Positions 58,646 to 64,000 of a stretch of 64,000 nucleotides of DNA are shown piece after piece; positions within the stretch are counted from its first letter, which is position 1, and each line of letters opens with the position of its first letter. The position numbers and the translations under genes are program-made. A model generated the notes under the pieces. The model was not told where the DNA came from, did not search any database, and saw nothing but the letters and a program-made list of their open reading frames with translations. This DNA comes from Chelydra serpentina (lineage: Eukaryota; Chordata; Testudines; Chelydridae). The stretch is taken from assembly GCA_037349315.1 (NCBI GenBank), contig JBAIAC010000023.1:36990501-37054500 (forward strand), given 5' to 3'.

Positions 58646-59214
58646 TAAATGAGAGGACAGATGGTTACTGAAACAGAAAGGAAGGAAAGATAATTACCTG
58701 AACTATAATTTAACAGGTGATTTTATTCCATATTTTATATGTTAAACGGTGATAAATGAAGACAAATCACTATAATAATGTGGAAGAATAGTGGGTATCT
58801 GCTCTCTCTTTCTTCTGTCTCATACTCTTTCTCTTATTGTGTTGACTTCCTTTACAACAAGTGTCATCTTTTCCTACAAAGATAAGTATCCAAGTAGAGA
58901 TTCTTGCAAATATTTTGCCTCTTTTCTCATAGCTGCAGATTGCCTTAGCTTCAGTATCAACACTATTAAAATATTATGGTTGCTCAAATGACTAATCCCA
59001 CTGCCAACCCTATGTGTAAAAGGCAAACTGCGTTTATAATTATGTGATTTGAAAAACATATGTCAAAACAGAAATGAATCAGCTCAGTGAGGAGGATTCT
59101 GCCAGCTAGTTTAGCAGAGCAGAATGCTGTAGGAGGAAAGGCAGTGAATAGGATAGAGAGCTGACTTCTGTCTTCCTGGTTAAATCTAATTCACAGTAGC
59201 ACTTTATTTTGAAC

Positions 59215-59345
59215 TTCTCTAGCGTTTTCCATTCACAGATTGCAAAACCACAATAATCTTAAACTGTACAGCAGGGAACTATTTTGATTCCATTTTACAG
59301 ATGGGGAAACTTGAAGCAAAGAGAGGTAAAGAGCCATGTGGGGAC
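59215..59345 (-). repeat. MIR-like SINE 3' half
   Basis: 'gattccattttacagatggg' and 'gaaacttgaagcaaagagagg' on the plus strand are the reversed MIR 3' half. Confidence 0.65.
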
Positions 59346-59689
59346 TAACTCTCTGTAGTACAAAAGGAGGAAATTAACCTAAGCAGCCTTCATCCCCTGT
59401 CACTCACCCTGCAGGGGCTAGTCACAATTCCAGTCTGCCTGCAATCTGAGATTAAAACGGCTATGGAGAGTACAGGTATTCAAAAGGGGCAGGAAGTAGA
59501 TGGTAACGGTGAGGGTTATTGTGAATGGGAGTGGCCCATTCACTGTCTAGTCAAAGGATGTAGCAGGGATCACTCACAGTCACTGTGCCTGGAATCTAGT
59601 GCTTCTCTACCTCTCTGCTGTGGGGAGTGACTTATGTGCCACAATGTGGTGTCTGATTTGTCTTTGACTTCCCCCAGGTTCCTGTAGCA

Positions 59690-59757
59690 AGGCAGTAGCA
59701 GAGATAGGAACAGAACCCAGATCTTCTGACTGTGTCTTAGACCATGCTTCCTCATCG
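59690..59757 (-). repeat. MIR-like SINE head
   Basis: 'agcagagataggaacagaac' and 'ccagatcttctgactgtg' on the plus strand are the reversed head of a MIR-like SINE. It may belong with the 3' half at 59215, split by about 350 bp of other sequence. Confidence 0.55.
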
Positions 59758-59794
59758 TGAAGGAAGTGTGATGGTATACACATGTGACGATATA

Positions 59795-59875
59795 CTTAAT
59801 CCTGCCTCAGTGTGGGGGGATGGACTACATGTCCTCTTGAGGTCCTTTCCAGCCCTACATTTCTGATTCTGGGGA
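59795..59875 (+). mobile_element. CR1 LINE 3' end, diverged subfamily
   Basis: 'cctgcctcagtgtgggggga', 'tggactacatgtcctcttga' and 'ggtcctttccagccctacat' then 'ttctgattctg' form a CR1 3' terminal region of a different subfamily from the copies at 51.8 and 58.0 kb. Confidence 0.8.
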
Positions 59876-60863
59876 AGCTGTAGTCTACAGAGAGGGAAAG
59901 AAGCATAAAACAGCATCATCCCCTACACATACACAAAGCCCATCCCCTTCTGTGCTAGTGGTGCCAGCTCTAATGCCCTCATTTGCCCATTTCTCCAACA
60001 CTAAATCTGTGTTTTCTCCCCCTGCAGCTCCCTACACATTGGATGCACTTTTTAAGCAAGTTCCCAAAGCCCCCAGCCTCTCCTTGTTCACACCCACACC
60101 TTCCAACTCTTCCAAAGAAGTTGGTGGGTTGTGAGTGAAGAGGTCATTTGCACTGAGGGAAGGGGATGAACGTTGGGCAGGAGTGGCATAAGACCAGCAC
60201 CACACTCGGTTTTCTTTGCTGCAGTCTTCTGGCATCTGTCTGTTTCTCCAGGACCGTCACAATTAATTGTGTACAAATTCATTAACTAACTCCCCGTTTC
60301 TACTGGCAATGTTCATTTGTAGGTTATTCATTTGTCCAAATAGTCACTTTCCTGCTGATTTATAAATGGTATCAACAAGGTCTGCAGTGGTGCCAAGTTA
60401 CCCAGACCCCTTTTCTTGTTAAACTGATTTCAAGCGGCTCAGTAACACTGTCATGGATTCATCATGGAAGCAAGTCTCCCTTACTTATTAATAGGCTTCC
60501 TCTCCAGTATTTCCTTTCTTCTCATTAATTTGTAAAAATCATTCTTCATCCTAGTGTTCAGTCTTTCTGCCTTTCTTCTCTCCTTATCATTTCCCTTCCA
60601 GCCTTAACTGATTCTCTCTCTCTCTGTTCTTGTTTGGTCCCCTCCCCCCCTTCTTCATTTTCAATGCAGGTTCATTTTTACCCTCAGATCTTAAAATAGT
60701 TCTTGGTGAAGCTAAATTGGCTGCCTCTCATTCCCTGCACTTCCTTTCTCAATCTGTCTTCATTCTGCAGTCACACTAACTACTTAGGCATCTTTTATGT
60801 TTTATTTTCATATATTTTACCTCCCAGAAGTTAGGAGAGAAGAGAGACTCAGTGCCAAGACTA

Positions 60864-61136
60864 GGGCTATGTCTACACTACCGCAGTAAGTCGACCTACG
60901 CTACGCAACTCCAGCTATGTGAATAACATAGCGTGAGTCGACGTACCTTAGGTCGAGTTATCACGGGGTCTACACCGTGGGGTTTTTTACCTTACTCTTC
61001 TCGTTGGGGGTAGAGTACAGGGGTCGACTGGAGAGCGATCTGCTGTCAATTTGGTGGGTCTTCACTAGACCTGCTAAATTGACCGCCAGTGGATCAATCT
61101 CAGAGCATCGATCTCGGCTGTAGTGTAGATATAGCC
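60864..61136. mobile_element. PIF/Harbinger-like MITE, second copy type
   Basis: Ends GGGCTATGTCTACACTA and (reverse complement of the right end) GGCTATATCTACACTACA form TIRs related to those of the 50.66-kb element. Flanking triplets CTA and TCA fit a mutated TTA duplication. It has matching internal palindromes: 'ccagctatgtgaataacatag' around 60912, and about 61049-61083 (TCAATTTGG...CTAAATTGA). It is CpG-containing and non-coding. More diverged than the 50.66-kb copy. Confidence 0.82.
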
Positions 61137-64000
61137 TCAGTAATTTTTCTATTCTGGTTTTTTGGTCATAAATGATGCTACTGTTAATTTTGTATATGAT
61201 GTCTTAATATTGCACAGATAGGTGCATTAGAAATGCATAGGCAGATTATTTACCTGTCAGGTGCTGAATATCGCTAGCAAGAGTGTCTTTTATGTTGTGC
61301 TGGCAACTGGAATCCTTAGAATGTATTCTACACTCTAGCTTCAAGGGCTGAAGGGCTATGGTAGCAGTCACAACCAGGCTCCCAGGTAGGAGGGAAGAGT
61401 CTGTGTCCCTCTCTCCTCTGTAATTCTCCTGCCCATCGCCCTTTACTCAGTCTTTATGTGCAGCATTGAAATTTCATGATAAATGAATAGACCTGTACTT
61501 CTCCCCAGCCCCACCGTTATTTGAGTTACTCCTAGGATTCTCATAATTCAATAAATAAAGTTAAAGGATGCTGTAAATAAAAAACCTGGCTTGATTTAGC
61601 TTCTTCCATGGGTCTTTGTTTTGGAAATCCCATCTTTAAACTAGGCATACATCCGTGTTGATCACCACTGTTTTAGATGTGCACGTTATATTGGCAGTAA
61701 ATAAATAATTAAAACTGATTCCAGAAAATCATCTAGTAACACTAAATTTGATTTACAAATATAACAGTCTTTTAATATCAGCCTTTTCTTTTAGGCAATT
61801 CATATACACAAAATGATCATGCAATACAGGACGGTCAAAACGGATTTCCATTCCAATCACATTTGTGTAATTAATATAAAGCCTTTACCTTGATACAGAA
61901 GTTGCCACCTGATAACTAGGAGCCTAAGGGTGTTCCACCTAAGGGAAGGATGGAAAGAAATATATTTTGTGTTCTACCTTACATATTTTACTGCCTCTCT
62001 GTCCATGCCCCCACAGCAAGATGTATTGCATGGAGATGCTGTGTCTGATGGTCTCTTGGGTGCCACTCTTGTGGAGTAGGGACATGGCCTTCTGGTAAAA
62101 GGCCTTCTGCTCCAGAGTACCCTCTGACTAGAGGTAAGGCTGAGCCCAAGTCTTACCACTTTTAGGGGACGATGCAAGACATACCTTTAGAATGCTGGCT
62201 GCAGAATGGCCCGGCAATGTTTCTCCTGGAAGACAACCGCTAAGAATGACGCCGGTTGGAAAAAGAGCATAAAATGAGAGTCTCTTTTTGGCCATAAATT
62301 ATACTATTCTTAATTTGGTATATGATTGGGGGTGAGGGTGCAACCAAAAATTGTAACTCAAAGGGGGGCACAGCTCAAAGAGTTTGAAAACTGCTGCTTT
62401 AAATCATGACTGCTTGGGTCACTACATGGCCAGTCAAGAACTGCTGGCTCTGAAGCATCTGTTTTCACCTGGTCTGATCTGAATCAAGAAGATCCTATCA
62501 GACACTTTGGCAGTGTTATACATGAGTAAAACCTCTCTCCTTGGCAGGTAAAGAAAGTATGGGCACATTTTCTTGGGTATGGGCTGAAGAGGAGAATGAA
62601 CTTCAAAGAGTGTTTCATGCAAGTATTCTTTAATGAAGTTTTTGCTATACTTTTGGAGCACTTCTCCAGTTAATAATGCAAACCTCTGAATTTACTGAAG
62701 CAAACTTAATGGGAATGCTTAGATTGTACAGATTAGCCTCCAGAAAGAAAGAGCTTTCCAGAGTCTTAGTTATAAACTTGCAAAATCTAAAATTCCCTTG
62801 GAGCAATGCAACGTATTTTGATTGATTCTAATTGTTCACATGGAGAAGAAATCATGAGTTTAGACACTGGTTTTTCCACCTAATCAGTTTCTTAACTTAA
62901 GTGGAACCTTCTAAAGAAATGTCAGAAGTGATCTCTATCTTTGAAATGTTTTGTGTCTTCATACTGACTTAAAAGGTAATGAAAAGTACCTGGGGGTAAA
63001 AGGACTGTGATGGTGCCATAGCAAATTACAGGGCCTAATACATATGGTAGATAGTGAATCTGGAGAAAAACCTCACTGTTAATCAAGGTATTGTAATTAG
63101 CAGCAGGGTTTGAAGATCCAACCCTTTGTTTACAAAGGGGCTGCTTCTAAGAAGGATAGAATTGAAAGGACTTTGCGCTTTATTTGGCCAGTATATGCAA
63201 CTACATTAACAGAGAAACTTTTGGGTAGTCTGCAGTGTTGGTCTTGCTGAAACAAGCCAGTCTTTCCAGTACTGACCTTGTGAGGTGCTGAGTGCCTCCT
63301 GAGAGTTGCTGAGCATCTACAAATCCCCATGTGAGTAGGGAGAAATCAGTATTTCATAGACAATTCTCAGCACCTCCCAGGATTGTGCCCTCTATGCTTA
63401 TTATATCAGAACAAATCAAGTAAAATGTAAACACAGTTAACTATCCTGGATTTTTTTTCTTCACAATGTGATACTGAAATCTTCTATTTACCCAGTTATT
63501 AAGAGTTTCATAAATCGTATCTGATAACTGAAATCATATTGATCTTGGATAAACATGTTTTAATTGTATTCACTTAATACAGCATATGTATTAGACTTAA
63601 TAATGCAAGACATTATATAATGTTAAATTAATATAATTATCTTTAACAGGTGGTTATGAATCTGTAAATATGGGGCTCCAAATTTCTTGTCTTTCCAAAA
63701 CTTCCATAAGAGATGTGCAGAGTTTACAAGTATAACAATGTTTTTCTAATTGCCAGACTTGCACATTCAACCAGGAATATGAGTCAAGCTGGGCTCCTTC
63801 CCATATGTGCTTCCCCATTAGCGGGGCTTCTGGTTTTCATTTTTAACCAATAAATACGGATTAAACAGCCCCAATACATAAAACATTGTGTTTATCCAAT
63901 AACACTGGAAAAACACCAGAAAGGGTTACATGTATCTAAGGAGTATCTGCACGGAGGAGTAATGCAGACTCAGAGGTGTGCATGTAGACCCTGATGGTGT
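61137..64000. other. Unassigned DNA to the window end
   Basis: No gene. A right-hand hAT-like end is possible near 62325-62397 (listed separately). The last 2 kb are AT-rich without recognised repeats. Confidence 0.5.
62325..62397. mobile_element. Right end of a hAT-like element (partial)
   Basis: 'gggggtgagggtgcaacc', then 'ggcacagctcaaagagtttg', then 'aaaactgctgctttaa' resemble the right terminus of a Charlie-type hAT element (reverse complement CAGCAGTTTTCAAAC). No matching left end was found within several hundred bases, so this is a truncated copy at best. Confidence 0.45.

Larger units (their letters stand above)
58646..60863. other. Unassigned DNA with MIR and CR1 scraps
   Basis: No gene. 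Contains the MIR-like pieces and CR1 tail listed separately, and a pyrimidine-rich plus strand at about 60480-60680. Confidence 0.5.

Overview
This window looks like intergenic or intronic DNA from a turtle, most likely a cryptodire. The evidence is the set of transposable elements. Several CR1 LINE copies end in the sauropsid ATTCTATGATTCTAT tail. A tRNA-derived SINE carries the same CR1-type 3' end, as in the tortoise Pol III SINEs. There are also Penelope-like element (PLE) copies, hAT and PIF/Harbinger non-autonomous elements, old CORE/MIR-type SINE fragments and many short foldback repeats. No host exon, host RNA gene, CpG-island promoter or prokaryotic gene organisation could be supported. 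Nearly all open reading frames are chance frames in AT-rich DNA or remnants of element proteins.

Layout. Bases 1-6.7 kb: mostly unassigned DNA with an AT hairpin and one MIR-like fragment. 6.8-8.6 kb: a possible LTR-element fragment followed by GC-rich sequence. 9.8-10.7 kb: a reverse-oriented CR1 with a broken RT C-terminus. 10.9-11.2 kb: a hAT-like element. 11.2-22 kb: AT-rich, with several foldback repeats, microsatellites and a small GC-rich patch. 22.4 kb: a reverse PLE tail. 23.9 kb: a CR1-related tail. 26.55-26.87 kb: a reverse endogenous-retrovirus LTR plus polypurine tract. 31.25 kb: a CpG-rich hAT MITE. 38-40.6 kb: a cluster of a CR1-related tail, two opposed MITE copies and a young-looking hAT element that keeps the first codons of what looks like a transposase. 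42 kb: a CR1 fragment. 45.9 kb: a hAT MITE. 47.3-47.7 kb: a 7SL (SRP) RNA-derived pseudogene split by a tRNA SINE. 49.8-51.2 kb: a PLE with a recognisable GIY-YIG endonuclease end, itself split by a Harbinger-like MITE. 51.7 kb to the end: CR1 tails, hAT and Harbinger MITEs, MIR fragments and a two-copy unclassified repeat.

The elements are linked. The CR1 copies and the SINE share a 3' tail, which fits SINE mobilisation by CR1 reverse transcriptase. The two PLE copies share a terminal hairpin with a hammerhead-like core. The two Harbinger-like elements share TIRs and an internal palindrome. Nested insertions give a relative time order: 7SL copy before SINE, and PLE before MITE. All family assignments come from reading the sequence; no database search was run.
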